64,000 bases of DNA from the NCBI RefSeq assembly GCF_030373225.1, contig NZ_JAUCZG010000012.1:56055-120054 (forward strand). The letters run 5' to 3'. The stretch is from Hydrogenophaga sp. Lineage in GTDB: Bacteria; Pseudomonadota; Gammaproteobacteria; Burkholderiales; Burkholderiaceae_C. Positions 52,267-61,357 of this stretch are shown piece after piece. Positions within the stretch are counted from its first letter, which is position 1; each line of letters starts with the position of its first letter. Position numbers and translations under genes: made by a program. A model generated the notes under the pieces. That model was not told where the DNA came from, searched no databases, and saw only the letters and a program-made list of their open reading frames with translations.

Positions 52267-53009
52267 ACCCCGCGCTGCCCCTGCCCGGCGCGCTCGCCGA
52301 CATCTGGGTCTACCTCGCGGCCACGCCGCTGCTGGGCCTCACGCTCACGCTGCTGGTCTACCAGGGGGCCTTCCTGCTGTACCAGCGCACGGCCTTCAAC
52401 CCGCTGGCCAACCCGGTGGCCATCTCGGTGCTGGTGCTGGCCAGCTTGCTCTGGGCCACGGGCACACCCTACGCCACCTATTTCGAGGGCGCGCAGTTCG
52501 TGCACTTCCTGCTCGGCCCGGCCACGGTGGCCCTGGCCATCCCGCTGTTCGAACAACTCGCGCGCCTGAAGCGGCTGTGGTTGCCGATCGCCGGCGCGAT
52601 GGTGGTGGGCACGCTGGCGGCCACCGTCACCGCCGTCGGCGTGGGCTGGGCGCTGGGCGCCTCCAGGGCGACGCTCGCCTCGCTGGCCCCCAAGTCGGTC
52701 ACCAGCCCGGTGGCCATGGGCATCGCCGAGAAGATTGGCGGCATTCCGTCGCTGACGGCCGTGCTGGTGGTGGCCACCGGCATCCTGGGTGCGGCCAGCG
52801 CGCGTTTCCTGTTCGATGCCCTGCGCATCCAGGACCCGATCGTGCGCGGTTTCGCGCTCGGCACCGCCGCGCACGGCATCGGCACCGCGCGGGCTTTCCA
52901 GGTGAGTGAAGAGATGGGCGCCTTCGCCGGCCTGGCGATGGGGCTGTCGGCGCTGTTCAGCGCGGTGGCGCTGCCGCTGGTGGCCGGGCTGTTGTTGAGG
53001 TGGCTGTAG
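52263..53009 (+). CDS. LrgB-family membrane protein, likely glycolate transport component
   Basis: A 248-residue membrane protein of the LrgB/CidB family with about seven helices. Characteristic sequence is seen in FLLGPATVALAIPLFEQ and SLAPKSVTSPVAMGIAEKIGG, and in GTAAHGIGTARAF. Plant PLGG1, a plastid glycolate/glycerate transporter, belongs to this family with LrgA fused to LrgB, and bacterial lrgAB next to glcDEF has been reported as a glycolate uptake system. Together with GlcEF here this makes glycolate uptake the best prediction. The 3' end overlaps antisense the end of mtnN. Confidence 0.88.
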   Translation: MNPALPLPGALADIWVYLAATPLLGLTLTLLVYQGAFLLYQRTAFNPLANPVAISVLVLASLLWATGTPYATYFEGAQFVHFLLGPATVALAIPLFEQLARLKRLWLPIAGAMVVGTLAATVTAVGVGWALGASRATLASLAPKSVTSPVAMGIAEKIGGIPSLTAVLVVATGILGAASARFLFDALRIQDPIVRGFALGTAAHGIGTARAFQVSEEMGAFAGLAMGLSALFSAVALPLVAGLLLRWL

Positions 53010-53760
53010 GCCCGCCGAGCAGCGCCTCGACGATGGCACCGCTGTAGGGGCTCGCCACCTCGCGCAGGAAACGAGCAAAGTCCACGTGGGCCGCGTCGTC
53101 GGCGCGGTCGGAGATGGTGCGCACCACCGCCAGCGCAACGCCGTAGTCGTGGCACACCTGCGCAAACGCGGCACCCTCCATCTCCACGGCCAGCGCGAGC
53201 GGCAGTTCGCGGCGCAGGGCTTCGCTCTCGGCCGTGGTCGACACGAACCGGTCGCCACTGATCAGCAGACCCTGGTGGCACCTTGGCGCGTGCAGGCCGA
53301 AGGCGCTGCGCACGCCCTGGGGCAGCAGCGCCGGCAAGGCGCCCAGCACGCTTTCGCTGGCGCGCACCAGTCGAGTGGTCAGATCCGCATCGGCGTCGAA
53401 GCTTGAACGGCCATAGCCCGGCACTTCATGGCGCGCAAAGATCGGCGAGACGTCCAGGTCGTGCTGCAGGAACTGCCGCGCGACCACCACGTCGCCCACG
53501 TTGACGCCCGGGCCCAGGCCACCGGCGACGCCGGTGAACACGATCCGCTGCACGCCAAAACGCTCGATCAACACCGTGGCCGTGGTGGCCGCGGCCACCT
53601 TGCCGATGCCCGAGAGCACGGCCACGACGTCCTGGCCGTGCAGGTGGCCGCGCCAGAAACTGCGCCCGCCGATGGTCTGTTGTTGCTCGTCGGGCATGAG
53701 TCCGAGCACGGCCGCGAGCTCCTCATGCAGCGCGCTGACGACGGCGGTGGGGCCTGCCAC
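52957..53760 (-). CDS. mtnN: 5'-methylthioadenosine/S-adenosylhomocysteine nucleosidase
   Basis: A 267-residue nucleosidase that splits MTA and SAH, recycling adenine and relieving SAH inhibition of methyltransferases. Family features: HEELAAVLG near the start (catalytic Glu14), GIGKVAAATTA, VEMEGAAFAQV and ISDRADD (catalytic Asp). The start is GTG at 53760, one base overlapping the fadD stop codon; no ATG fits. About 25 residues beyond the normal C-terminus are Pro/Ala-rich and overlap the end of lrgB by 53 bases; this tail may be a recent extension. Translationally coupled to fadD, an unusual partner. Confidence 0.9.
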   Translation of the reverse strand: MAGPTAVVSALHEELAAVLGLMPDEQQQTIGGRSFWRGHLHGQDVVAVLSGIGKVAAATTATVLIERFGVQRIVFTGVAGGLGPGVNVGDVVVARQFLQHDLDVSPIFARHEVPGYGRSSFDADADLTTRLVRASESVLGALPALLPQGVRSAFGLHAPRCHQGLLISGDRFVSTTAESEALRRELPLALAVEMEGAAFAQVCHDYGVALAVVRTISDRADDAAHVDFARFLREVASPYSGAIVEALLGGPTATSTTARPPAAAPPR

Positions 53761-55448
53761 TATTTCTTGTCGCGCAGCTCGCGACGCAGGATCTTGCCCA
53801 CCGGTGTCTTGGGCAGCTCGGTGCGGAATTCCACCACCCGGGGCTGCTTGTAGCCGGTGAGGTTGGTCTTGCAGTAGTCGCGCACCTGGGCTTCGGTCAG
53901 AGCCTCGTCCTTTTTCACGATCACCAGCTTGACCGCTTCGCCCGACTTCTCGTCGGGCACGCCGACCACGGCGCACTCCATCACGCCCGGCAGCTGCGAC
54001 ACCACGTCCTCGACCTCGTTCGGATACACGTTGAAGCCGCTCACCAGCACCATGTCCTTCTTGCGGTCGACGATCCTGAAGAAGCCGCGCTCGTCCATCA
54101 CGCCCACATCGCCGGTCTTGAAGTAACCGTCCGGCGTCATGACCTTGGCGGTTTCGTCCGGCCTCTGCCAGTAACCTGCCATCACCTGCGGGCCCTTGAT
54201 GGCGATCTCGCCGGGCTGGCCCATCGGCACCTCGACGCCGTCGTCGTCCAGGCATTTCATCCAGGTGTTGGGCAGCGGCAGCCCGATGGTGCCGCTGAAA
54301 GACGTGCTGGTGGTCGGGTTGCAGGTGGCCGACGGGCTGGTCTCGGACAGGCCGTAGCCTTCACAGATCGGACAGCCGGTCTTCTCCAGCCAGAGCTTGG
54401 CCACGGCGCTTTGCACCGCCATGCCGCCGCCCACCGACACCTTGAGGTTGCTCCAGTTCACGGTGTTGAAGTCGGGATGGTTGGCGAGGCCGTTGAACAA
54501 GGTGTTGACCGCCGGGAAGCTGTGGAAGGTGTGCTTGCCCAGCTCCTTGAGCACCGCCGGCAGATCGCGCGGGTTCGGGATCAGGATGGTCATGGCGCCG
54601 GTGCGCAGTGACAGCATCATGTTCACCGTGAACGCGAAGATGTGATAGAGCGGCAAGGCGCACACGCTGGTGGGTTGCTCGCCTTCGGGCACGCGTTTCA
54701 TCACCGGCTCGTTCCAGGCATCGGACTGCAACAGGTTGGCAATCACGTTGCGGTGCAACAGCACCGCGCCCTTGCTCACGCCGGTGGTGCCGCCGGTGTA
54801 TTGCAGCACGGCCATGTCGTCGGGCTTGATGTCCGGTCGCTTGAGCGTGCCGCGCGTGCCCCTGGCAATGGCTTCGTTGAAGCGCACGGCCTGGGGCAGG
54901 CTGAACGCCGGCACCATCTTCTTGACGTTGCGCACCACGTAATTCACCAGCGCGCCCTTGAGCAGCCCGAGCTGGTCGCCCATGGACGTGAGCACCACGT
55001 GTTTCACCGGCGTGTTGGCGATGCATTGCTGCAGTGTTCCGGCGAAGTTCTCGATGATGACGATGGCCTTGGCGCCGGAGTCCTTGAGCTGGTGTTCGAG
55101 TTCGCGCGGCGTGTACAGGGGATTCACGTTGACCACCACCAGCCCGGCGCGCAGGATGCCCGCCACGGCCACCGGGTATTGCGGCACGTTGGGCATCATG
55201 ATCGCGACGCGATCGCCCTTGACCAGGCCCAGGCCCTGCAGGTAGGCGGCAAACGCCAGGGAGAGGCTGTCGGTCTGGGCAAAAGTGACCTGCTTGCCCA
55301 TGAAACTGTAGGCCGGGCGGCTGGCGAACTTGCCGAAGCTCTCCTCCATGAGGTGCACCAGCGAGCTGTATTGCGCCACGTCGATGTCTGCGGGCACACC
55401 GGGGGAATACGAGCCCAGCCAGGGACGGTCGGCCGTTGATGCGGTCAT
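53760..55448 (-). CDS. fadD: Long-chain acyl-CoA synthetase
   Basis: A 562-residue adenylate-forming enzyme that activates fatty acids with ATP and CoA. The AMP-binding signature is YTGGTTGVSKGA, GYGLSETSP follows, then YFKTGDVG and RKKDMVLVSGFNVYPNEVE, the linker with the hinge; the C-terminal catalytic lysine is in KTPVGKILRRELR. Length and sequence match FadD (E. coli 561). Start MTASTADRPW at 55448 with GGAGATCACGC. It is upstream of mtnN in one transcript. Confidence 0.94.
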   Translation of the reverse strand: MTASTADRPWLGSYSPGVPADIDVAQYSSLVHLMEESFGKFASRPAYSFMGKQVTFAQTDSLSLAFAAYLQGLGLVKGDRVAIMMPNVPQYPVAVAGILRAGLVVVNVNPLYTPRELEHQLKDSGAKAIVIIENFAGTLQQCIANTPVKHVVLTSMGDQLGLLKGALVNYVVRNVKKMVPAFSLPQAVRFNEAIARGTRGTLKRPDIKPDDMAVLQYTGGTTGVSKGAVLLHRNVIANLLQSDAWNEPVMKRVPEGEQPTSVCALPLYHIFAFTVNMMLSLRTGAMTILIPNPRDLPAVLKELGKHTFHSFPAVNTLFNGLANHPDFNTVNWSNLKVSVGGGMAVQSAVAKLWLEKTGCPICEGYGLSETSPSATCNPTTSTSFSGTIGLPLPNTWMKCLDDDGVEVPMGQPGEIAIKGPQVMAGYWQRPDETAKVMTPDGYFKTGDVGVMDERGFFRIVDRKKDMVLVSGFNVYPNEVEDVVSQLPGVMECAVVGVPDEKSGEAVKLVIVKKDEALTEAQVRDYCKTNLTGYKQPRVVEFRTELPKTPVGKILRRELRDKK

Positions 55449-55652
55449 GCGTGATCTCCAGAACTTGGTATTGAATGCAACCCGCCATTGTCGGGCCGCG
55501 AAGGGCGGCCAGGTCTCGTGTTTTTCCCTTACGTCTTTCTGACGATGGGGCCCGAAGGCTTGTCGAGCGGACGATCGTTGCTACAAAAACCAAGGGGGCT
55601 GGTGTTGCGACCCGCCCCCTTTGAATGCCGATCGGCGCGCGCCCTGCGGCCG
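55449..55652. other. Gap between fadD and pntB
   Basis: Holds the terminator for the pnt operon (55584-55621) and the presumed fadD promoter region; no gene is supported. Confidence 0.5.
55584..55621 (-). terminator. Rho-independent terminator of the pnt operon
   Basis: Arms AAGGGGGC (55592-55599) and GCCCCCTT (55614-55621) with a 14-base loop; on the minus strand it is followed by GGTTTTTG (T-run at 55585-55590). It lies about 30 bases past the pntB stop. Confidence 0.8.
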
Positions 55653-57077
55653 TTATTCGATGGCCTTGGTCATGTCTTCCACCACCTTCTTGGCGTCGCC
55701 GAAGACCATCATGGTCTTGTCCATGTAGAAGAGTTCGTTGTCCAGACCGGCATAACCGGCGGCCATCGAGCGCTTGTTCACGATCACCGTCTTGGCCTTG
55801 TAGGCCTCGAGAATCGGCATGCCGTAGATGGCGCTGCCCTTCTGCAAGGCCGCCGGGTTCACCACGTCGTTGGCGCCCAGGATGATGGCCACGTCGGCCT
55901 GGCCGAACTCGCCGTTGATGTCTTCCATTTCGAACACCTGGTCGTAAGGCACCTCGGCCTCGGCCAGCAACACGTTCATGTGGCCCGGCATGCGCCCGGC
56001 CACCGGGTGGATGGCGTACTTCACCGTGATGCCCTTTTCGGTGAGCTTGTGGGCGAGTTCCTTCACCGCGTGCTGCGCGCGTGCCACGGCCAGACCGTAG
56101 CCGGGCACGATCACCACCGTCTCGGCGTTGCCCAGCACGAAGGCCGCGTCGTCGGCGCTGCCGCTCTTGACCGGCCGCGCTTCGGCCTTGGCCCCACCCG
56201 CGGTGGTGGCCTCGCCGCCGAAGCCGCCCAGGATCACGTTGAAGAACGAGCGGTTCATGGCCTTGCACATGATGTAGCTCAGGATCGCGCCCGAGCTGCC
56301 CACCAGCGAGCCGGCGATGATCAGCATCGAGTTGTTGAGCGAGAAGCCGATGCCGGCGGCGGCCCAGCCCGAGTAGCTGTTGAGCATGGACACCACCACC
56401 GGCATGTCGGCGCCACCGATGGGAATGATGATCAGCACGCCGAGCACGAAGGACAGCGCGATCATGGCGAAGAAGGCGGGCCAGTTCTCGGTGAACGCAA
56501 AGAACACACCCAGGCCCACCGTGGCCAGGCCCAGCGCCAGGTTGATCATGTGCTGGCCGGAGAAGGTGACCGGCGCGCCCTGGAACAGTCGGAACTTGTA
56601 CTTGCCCGAAAGCTTGCCGAAGGCGATGACAGAGCCACTGAAGGTGATGGCGCCGATGGCCGCACCCAGGAAGAGCTCGATCTTGTTGCCGAAGGGAATC
56701 GGCACGCCCTTGGCGACGATGCCGAACGCGTAGGGCTCGGCCACCACGGCCACCGCGATGCAGACCGCAGCCAGACCGATCATGCTGTGCATGAACGCCA
56801 CCAGCTCGGGCATCTTGGTCATCTCGACCCGGTTGGCCATGATGGCGCCGGCGCCACCGCCCACCACCAGACCCACGAGTACCCAGACCATGCCTTCGGC
56901 CTTGCCGCCGGAGAGTTCGACGATCAGCGCCGCCGTGGTGAGGATGGCGATCGCCATGCCGGTCATGCCGAAGACGTTGCCACGGATGGACGTCGTGGGA
57001 TGGCTCAGGCCCTTGAGGGCCTGGATGAAACAGATGCTGGCAACGAGGTACAGCAGCGTGACGAGATTCATGGACAT
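55653..57077 (-). CDS. pntB: NAD(P) transhydrogenase subunit beta
   Basis: A 474-residue subunit of the proton-translocating transhydrogenase. The N-terminal half has about eight or nine membrane helices; the C-terminal half (about 290-474) is the NADP(H)-binding domain III with VVIVPGYGLAVARAQ and the GANDVVNPAA loop. It couples hydride transfer between NADH and NADP+ to proton flow, giving NADPH. Last gene of the pntAA-pntAB-pntB operon, as in Rhodospirillum rubrum. Confidence 0.95.
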   Translation of the reverse strand: MSMNLVTLLYLVASICFIQALKGLSHPTTSIRGNVFGMTGMAIAILTTAALIVELSGGKAEGMVWVLVGLVVGGGAGAIMANRVEMTKMPELVAFMHSMIGLAAVCIAVAVVAEPYAFGIVAKGVPIPFGNKIELFLGAAIGAITFSGSVIAFGKLSGKYKFRLFQGAPVTFSGQHMINLALGLATVGLGVFFAFTENWPAFFAMIALSFVLGVLIIIPIGGADMPVVVSMLNSYSGWAAAGIGFSLNNSMLIIAGSLVGSSGAILSYIMCKAMNRSFFNVILGGFGGEATTAGGAKAEARPVKSGSADDAAFVLGNAETVVIVPGYGLAVARAQHAVKELAHKLTEKGITVKYAIHPVAGRMPGHMNVLLAEAEVPYDQVFEMEDINGEFGQADVAIILGANDVVNPAALQKGSAIYGMPILEAYKAKTVIVNKRSMAAGYAGLDNELFYMDKTMMVFGDAKKVVEDMTKAIE

Positions 57078-57162
57078 TATTGGACCCCCACGTTCGTCAC
57101 TGGCGTGTACTCACTGCCCCCCAAGGGGGTGCGAGCTGGCTTGAAGCGGTTCTGCGCGGCGC

Positions 57163-57489
57163 TCATTTGTGCGCTCCCTCAGCAGCCACCGGCGCCTTGC
57201 GCTCTTTCTTCTTGAACATTTCCAGCATCCGCCGCGTGACCAGGAAGCCACCGAACACATTGACCGCTGCCAGCGCCACGGCCAGCACACCCATGGTCTT
57301 GCCCAGGTGGGTCTCTGTCAGGGCTGCCGCCAGCATGGCGCCCACGATCACGATGGCCGAGATCGCGTTGGTCACCGCCATCAGCGGTGTGTGCAGCGCG
57401 GGCGTGACGTTCCACACCACGTGGTAACCCACGTAGATGGCCAGCACGAAGATGATGAGGTTGAGAACGGTGGGGGATACAGCTTCCAT
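57163..57489 (-). CDS. pntAB: NAD(P) transhydrogenase subunit alpha, membrane part
   Basis: A 108-residue protein with three hydrophobic helices (about 8-30, 38-60, 66-88) and a basic tail (MFKKKERKA), the membrane portion of the alpha subunit that E. coli carries fused in PntA. Present here as a separate gene between pntAA and pntB. GC-rich repeat fragment in the gap 57078-57162 (ACTGCCCCCCAAGGGGGT). Confidence 0.93.
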   Translation of the reverse strand: MEAVSPTVLNLIIFVLAIYVGYHVVWNVTPALHTPLMAVTNAISAIVIVGAMLAAALTETHLGKTMGVLAVALAAVNVFGGFLVTRRMLEMFKKKERKAPVAAEGAHK

Positions 57490-57511
57490 GGTCTTTTCCT
57501 TGGTGTCTCGT

Positions 57512-58645
57512 TCAGCTCTTGCGTTTCACTTCACCGCCCTGCGCCATCAGGCAGGCTGCGACGATGTCGTCTTCCATGTCCACGTGCAGCGCGCCGTCCT
57601 TGTTGACGATGAGCTTGAGGAAATCGAGCACGTTGCGCGCATACAGCGCCGAGGCATCGGCCCCCACCATGGCGGCCAGGTTGGTCTCGCCCACGATGGT
57701 CACGCCGTGTTTGACCACGGTGCGGTCGGTCTCGGTGATCGGGCAGTTGCCGCCCACGCCGTTGGCACCTTTTCCGGCAGCGATGTCCACGATCACGCTG
57801 CCGGGCTTCATCGACTTGACCATGTCCTCGGTGATGAGAACCGGCGCGGCGCGCCCGGGGATCAGCGCGGTGGAGATGACCACGTCGGCCAGCGCCACAC
57901 GCTTGGCCACTTCCAGCTTCTGGCGCTCCAGCCAGCTCGGCGGCATGGGTCGTGCATAACCGCCCACGCCCTCGGCGGCTTCCTTCTCTTCCGCTGTTTC
58001 ATACGGCACGTCGATGAACTTGCCGCCCAGCGACTCGACCTGTTCTTTCACGCTGGGACGCACATCGGAGGCTTCGATGACGGCGCCCAGGCGCTTGGCG
58101 GTGGCAATCGCCTGCAGGCCGGCCACGCCCACGCCCAGAATCACCACGCGCGCGGCCTTCACGGTGCCGGCCGCGGTCATCAGCATGGGAAAGAAACGCT
58201 GGTAGTGGTGCACCGCGAGCATCACGGCCTTGTAGCCGGCGATGTTGGCTTGCGAGGACAGCACGTCCATGCTCTGTGCGCGCGTCGTGCGCGGCGCGGC
58301 TTCAAGCGCAAAGGCGGTGAGGCCGGCTGCGGCCATGCGCTGCAGGCCGGGGGCATCGAAAGGGTTGAGCATGCCCACCACGGTGGCGCCCGGCTTCATC
58401 AGCGCCAGCTCGTTGTCGAAGGGGGTTCGCACCTTGAGCACGAGGTCGGCGCCCAGCGCGCCTGCGGCATCGGTGATCTCGGCGCCGGCCGCGATGTACG
58501 CTGCGTCGGTCACGCTGGCGGCCAGACCGGCCCCGGATTGCACGCGCACCGTGTGGCCCTGGGCCACGTATTTCTTGGCGGTCTCGGGCGTGACGGCCAC
58601 CCGCGTTTCGCCCACCGTGGTTTCAGTGGGTACACCAATCATCAT
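57512..58645 (-). CDS. pntAA: NAD(P) transhydrogenase subunit alpha, NAD-binding part
   Basis: A 377-residue soluble domain I of transhydrogenase, related to alanine dehydrogenase. NAD-binding segment VVILGVGVAGLQAIATAKRLGA, then EASDVRPSVKEQVESLGGKF, and the mobile loop region around VLITEDMVKSM. Start MMIGVPTE at 58645 with a GGAGGAGACGTTC site. First gene of the operon, making NADPH with PntAB and PntB. Similar to the R. rubrum alpha1 subunit in length (about 384). Confidence 0.95.
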   Translation of the reverse strand: MMIGVPTETTVGETRVAVTPETAKKYVAQGHTVRVQSGAGLAASVTDAAYIAAGAEITDAAGALGADLVLKVRTPFDNELALMKPGATVVGMLNPFDAPGLQRMAAAGLTAFALEAAPRTTRAQSMDVLSSQANIAGYKAVMLAVHHYQRFFPMLMTAAGTVKAARVVILGVGVAGLQAIATAKRLGAVIEASDVRPSVKEQVESLGGKFIDVPYETAEEKEAAEGVGGYARPMPPSWLERQKLEVAKRVALADVVISTALIPGRAAPVLITEDMVKSMKPGSVIVDIAAGKGANGVGGNCPITETDRTVVKHGVTIVGETNLAAMVGADASALYARNVLDFLKLIVNKDGALHVDMEDDIVAACLMAQGGEVKRKS

Positions 58646-58740
58646 GAACGTCTCCTCGCTCGGTGGTTGTAACAGGCAGCCGCGAAGCTTAACTGAAAGG
58701 CCCCAGCGCGGGAGCCACTGGCGGGACAAGCCCACCACGC

Positions 58741-60765
58741 TCACCCGCCGTTCTTGCCGCGCCCTCCGCTGTCCGGCTCAGGGGGGAACGGCACCAGCAA
58801 GCCGAAGCAGGTGCCCCGGCCAGGTCTGGAGCGAAGCGTCAAGACGATGTTGAGTTGTGCGGCGCAACGCTGGACGATGTCCAGTCCCAGGCCGAGCCCG
58901 CCATCCTGCGGGCGCGCCGCCTGGCCGCGCACATGCTCCTTGAAGATGTGCTCCTGCTCTTGCGCCGCGATGCCCGGGCCCGTGTCCCAAACCTGGATCA
59001 ACAGCCCCGTGCGGCGCTTCCTGCAACTCAGCAGCACGCCCCCACGAACTGTGTATCGCATGGCATTGGCCACGAGGTTGCCGACCACGCGTTCCAGAAG
59101 CGCGGGGTCGGTCAGCACACGCTCCATGCACGGCGTGACCCGCCACTGCAGTCCCTTCTGTTGGGCCACCGGCGAAAACATCGAATCGATTCTTTCCAGC
59201 GAGTCCTGCAGCGACACCTCCGCCATTTCTGTCCGGAGTGAATCGGCGTCCAGCTTGACGACCCGGACCAGGGCAGCGAGAAGCTCGTCGGCTGCGTTCA
59301 TTGCTGCGCGAATCTGCGACAGAGGTGCCTGTGATGGCTCGGGCAGGCGCTGGCGGCTCAGCGCCTCCGCCGCAAGGCCGATGGCGTAGAGCGGTTGCTG
59401 GATGTCGTGCGCCACCGCAGCCAGAAAACGGGACTTGTCGACCACGGACTGCTCGGCGGCGGCCTTCGACGCCTGGTCGCGTTCTCGGCGGATCAGGAGT
59501 TCCCGATGCGCCCTGTTCGTCTCCCGGACCTTCACAGCCAGTGCTTGTGCCAGCAGCGCCATTTCCAGCGCAGTCACCCAGTAGAAGGCGTCGTAGACCC
59601 AGCCGACCTCGGGCAACAACTGCACCCGCATGAGAATCCTGAGCAGGATGGCCACGCCGTAGATCGACCACGCCACGGCAAAGTAGCCCGCTCCCGCCCG
59701 GCCCCAACGAAGGCCGAGCACCGCAGCCGTGATCAAGGCCAGCAGGGTGAGCACGGAGAGCACCGGCATCAGCCGCTCAAACCAGGGCATGGCGCCCGGA
59801 TGGGCCAGCAGCAGCGGCGCCAACAGCCACAAGACGGCCAGCAGCTTCAAGGCCAGGCTCACCCGGGGCGAGCCTTCGTCCATGTCGAAGAACGACACGA
59901 CAAACAACATGCCCGTAACACCCATCATGCAGCCCGAGACGGCGATGAAAAGCGGGTTGAAGTGGGCCAGGCCGGTCCAGACCACCACCAGGCCCAGGCC
60001 GGAAGTCGCTGCCTGGAACCCGATCAACGACAGGCACGACATCAGGTAGAGCAGCCGCGCCCGGTCCCTGAGCACCCGCCACAACAGGATGTTGGACAGC
60101 ATCAAGCCCGCGAGCACACCGAAGTAGATGCCCAGACCAAGGTTGCGCGCGCCCACCGCGCGCTCGTGGGCAGCCGGCTCCCACAACTCAAGGCCGCCCC
60201 ACGGCGAGACGCGTGTGGCGAGCTTGAGGTACAGATGCCCCGACGCCCCGGGTGGCACCCGCCAGGCCAGCGCGGGCGCGGCGCGAGGTTCCACCAGTCC
60301 TTGCGCCATGAGCTGCAACCCGCTTTCGGCCAGGACGACCGGCACCTGATCCTCGCCCGCCCACAGCATCTCCACCCGTTGCGCATGGCGACTGTCGATC
60401 ACCAGCAGGCGGTCGAAGGCTTCCCCGGGGGGCGCCTGCACCGGCACGCGAAGCCACAGGGTGGGTTCGCTGTTGGCCATGCGGTTGAAGCGCAACGGGC
60501 CGTCAAGTCGGGCCCATTGTGGATCTCCGCTCCAGGGTGTCGACGTCGAAACCTGCCCGCTGGCGTCCACCAGATACTCGGTCGAGGCGGTCAGGTCCTG
60601 CCTGTGCATGTCGCGGTCAACGCGCAAGGGCGCCAATGCCTCAGTGGCGAGGGCCAGCTGTGACGTTAACAGCAGGCAGGCGCACAAAAGCGCAGGGCCA
60701 AGGCGCCGCCAGGGCTTTGCAAATCGGCGCAATGCAGCTGGCGCAAGGGTGTTGATATGCTCCAT
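58741..60765 (-). CDS. 7TMR-DISM sensor histidine kinase, orphan copy 1
   Basis: A 674-residue membrane sensor. A signal peptide (about 1-34, ending LALATEA) leads a periplasmic ligand domain (7TMR-DISMED2, about 35-190), seven helices (about 195-410), a short coiled coil, then the kinase: phosphoacceptor in RFLAAVAHDIQQPLY (SHELR-type box with Asp-Ile-Gln-Gln), N box NLVANAMRYT, G1 DTGPGI, G2 GLGLGLDIV. It senses an unknown extracellular compound. No response regulator is adjacent. It is divergent from nudJ across 67 bases. Strong likeness to the kinase at 61315-63321 indicates duplication. Confidence 0.88.
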   Translation of the reverse strand: MEHINTLAPAALRRFAKPWRRLGPALLCACLLLTSQLALATEALAPLRVDRDMHRQDLTASTEYLVDASGQVSTSTPWSGDPQWARLDGPLRFNRMANSEPTLWLRVPVQAPPGEAFDRLLVIDSRHAQRVEMLWAGEDQVPVVLAESGLQLMAQGLVEPRAAPALAWRVPPGASGHLYLKLATRVSPWGGLELWEPAAHERAVGARNLGLGIYFGVLAGLMLSNILLWRVLRDRARLLYLMSCLSLIGFQAATSGLGLVVVWTGLAHFNPLFIAVSGCMMGVTGMLFVVSFFDMDEGSPRVSLALKLLAVLWLLAPLLLAHPGAMPWFERLMPVLSVLTLLALITAAVLGLRWGRAGAGYFAVAWSIYGVAILLRILMRVQLLPEVGWVYDAFYWVTALEMALLAQALAVKVRETNRAHRELLIRRERDQASKAAAEQSVVDKSRFLAAVAHDIQQPLYAIGLAAEALSRQRLPEPSQAPLSQIRAAMNAADELLAALVRVVKLDADSLRTEMAEVSLQDSLERIDSMFSPVAQQKGLQWRVTPCMERVLTDPALLERVVGNLVANAMRYTVRGGVLLSCRKRRTGLLIQVWDTGPGIAAQEQEHIFKEHVRGQAARPQDGGLGLGLDIVQRCAAQLNIVLTLRSRPGRGTCFGLLVPFPPEPDSGGRGKNGG

Positions 60766-60832
60766 TTCGGTGGTGAAATGATCATTGAACGCGTGTATGC
60801 GCGCAACACCCGATTTGGTTACACCCGATCCC

Positions 60833-61357
60833 ATGTCACACAACACACCAGCCGGGCGCTGGAAACCCAGTGTCACCGTTGCCGCCATCATCGAGCGCGA
60901 TGGACGTTACCTGCTGATCGAGGAGCACACGCCCGAAGGCTTGCGGTTGAACAATCCCGCAGGCCACCTGGATCCTGGCGAGAGCCCGGCTGACGGTGTG
61001 GTGCGAGAGACCCTGGAGGAAACCGCTCACCGGTTCACTCCCACGAACCTGGTGGGTGTCTACCTGTCGAGGTTTCAAAGGGCGGGAAAAGCCGGAGCAG
61101 AAGCCGGCGACGAAGACATCACCTACCTGCGTTTTGCCTTTTGCGGTGAGTTGGGTGAATCAGTACCGGGGCTGGCGCTGGACACCGGAATCGTGAGAAC
61201 CCTGTGGCTCACGCCCGAGGAGATCCGCGCCAGCGTATTGCGCCATCGCAGCCCGCTCGTGTTGCGCTGCATGGAAGACCACCTCGCCGGCCAGCGCTAC
61301 CCGCTGGCGTTGATTCAGACCGATGCTTCGGTCGTGCTTTTTTCGGGAGCGTCCTGA
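60833..61357 (+). CDS. nudJ: Nudix hydrolase NudJ
   Basis: A 174-residue Nudix enzyme, close to E. coli NudJ (phosphatase of HMP-PP and nucleoside tri/diphosphates). The Nudix box is G44-x5-E50-x7-R58-E59-x2-E62-E63 (GHLDPGESPADGVV, then RETLEET), with Ala in place of the last glycine. The C-terminal HRSPLVLRCMEDHLAGQRYPLALI matches NudJ. Start at 60833 (MSHNTPAG). The 3' end overlaps the convergent kinase gene by 43 bases. In many relatives nudJ lies beside mnmA; here it is between two sensor kinases. Confidence 0.9.
   Translation: MSHNTPAGRWKPSVTVAAIIERDGRYLLIEEHTPEGLRLNNPAGHLDPGESPADGVVRETLEETAHRFTPTNLVGVYLSRFQRAGKAGAEAGDEDITYLRFAFCGELGESVPGLALDTGIVRTLWLTPEEIRASVLRHRSPLVLRCMEDHLAGQRYPLALIQTDASVVLFSGAS

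Noticed and set aside
55488..57215. 575-codon plus-strand open frame opposite pntB
   Set aside because: Antisense to a well-conserved transhydrogenase gene; His/Asp/Gly-rich low-complexity product.
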